Source of the DNA: Firm-08 sp045541535
GTDB taxonomy: Bacteria > Bacillota > Clostridia > Oscillospirales > QAKW01
Assembly (NCBI GenBank): GCA_045541535.1
Contig: JAZQJG010000069.1
Span: 1 to 47,947 of the forward strand
Reading direction: 5' to 3'
DNA: 47,947 nt
The first letter of the stretch is position 1. Each line of letters starts with the position of its first letter. The notes under the pieces are model-generated. The model worked only from the letters and a program-made list of their open reading frames with translations, searched no databases and had not been told where the DNA came from. A program made the translations under genes and the position numbers. Shown here one piece after another: positions 47,819-47,947 of the stretch.

Positions 47819-47947
47819 CTCCGCAGAGATCAACCGGTTTTTGCCTGTAAATTTTCCCCGCCATCTCGTCAAAAGCCTCGGAATACGTCAGTATTCCTAC
47901 GTTTTTGACTTCGCCGCAAACAAAATTTCCTATCCAAAAACTGCCTT
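47809..47947 (-). repeat. Structured ~139-bp repeat element, copy 2 (cut by window end)
   Basis: The minus-strand reading matches 112-250 with two differences. One (47901, against 158) turns a T-G pair into C-G in the predicted fold; the other (47819, against 240) lies at the terminator base. The copy is oriented toward the sugar ABC operon, whose first start codon is about 75 bp further on. Its 5' end lies beyond the window. Confidence 0.85.

Noticed and set aside
1..47947. CRISPR array, tRNA or rRNA genes, insertion sequence, prophage
   Set aside because: I looked for regularly spaced repeats, cloverleaf patterns with a CCA end, conserved rRNA segments and transposase or integrase motifs, and found none.

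Overview
The window looks like chromosomal DNA from a low-to-mid GC Clostridia, most likely an uncultured gut Oscillospirales-type Firmicute. This is an inference from the gene families, the strong Shine-Dalgarno sites, the near-canonical sigma-A promoters (mostly 17-bp spacers), the several SLH-domain surface proteins and the CUT1-type sugar transporter without its own ATPase. I see no rRNA, tRNA, CRISPR array, prophage or transposase. Thirty-six protein genes are supported.

Layout. 1-375: a terminator, then a ~139-bp element with nested inverted repeats whose near-identical inverted copy lies at the other window edge (47809-47947). 376-2518: small HTH regulator, aldose-1-epimerase-like protein and ferredoxin-type aldo/keto reductase. 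2610-5356: MATE exporter and purA. 5423-7926 (minus): six-SLH M14 carboxypeptidase and a GNAT acetyltransferase. 8067-11611: PhnP-like metallo-hydrolase, ABC exporter and DUF4097-like protein in one tight operon, followed by a DtxR-type regulator (11726-12091). 12092-12460: hairpin-rich spacer between duplicated terminators. 12461-19238 (minus): two tandem SLH/Ig-like surface proteins and a glutaminase-A-family protein. 19478-23044: birA-proB-proA-proC. 23096-31108 (minus): LacZ-type beta-galactosidase and a 1643-residue beta-helix/SLH surface protein. 31406-36472: GlmU-acetyltransferase-like protein, glmS, glmM and rsmA. 36513-41597: a DeoR regulator divergent from opine dehydrogenase-HAD, then HAD-FGGY kinase. 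41642-44633 (minus): secG, a DnaA-box-bearing spacer, and prmA-rsmE-membrane protein. 44714-47733 (minus): sugar ABC permeases and binding lipoprotein.

Themes. Cell-envelope work dominates: four SLH proteins, amino-sugar precursor synthesis (GlmS, GlmM, GlmU-like) and SecG. Carbohydrate use is the second theme: beta-galactosidase, aldose epimerase, CUT1 transporter, FGGY kinase and DeoR. Proline synthesis is complete (proBAC). The observations most worth following are the structured repeat at both window edges, the opine dehydrogenase/two-HAD/FGGY cluster, the GlmU-like protein with a shrunken N-terminal half, the TTTTCCACA cluster at 42.0-42.1 kb and the helical insertion inside the beta-galactosidase barrel.
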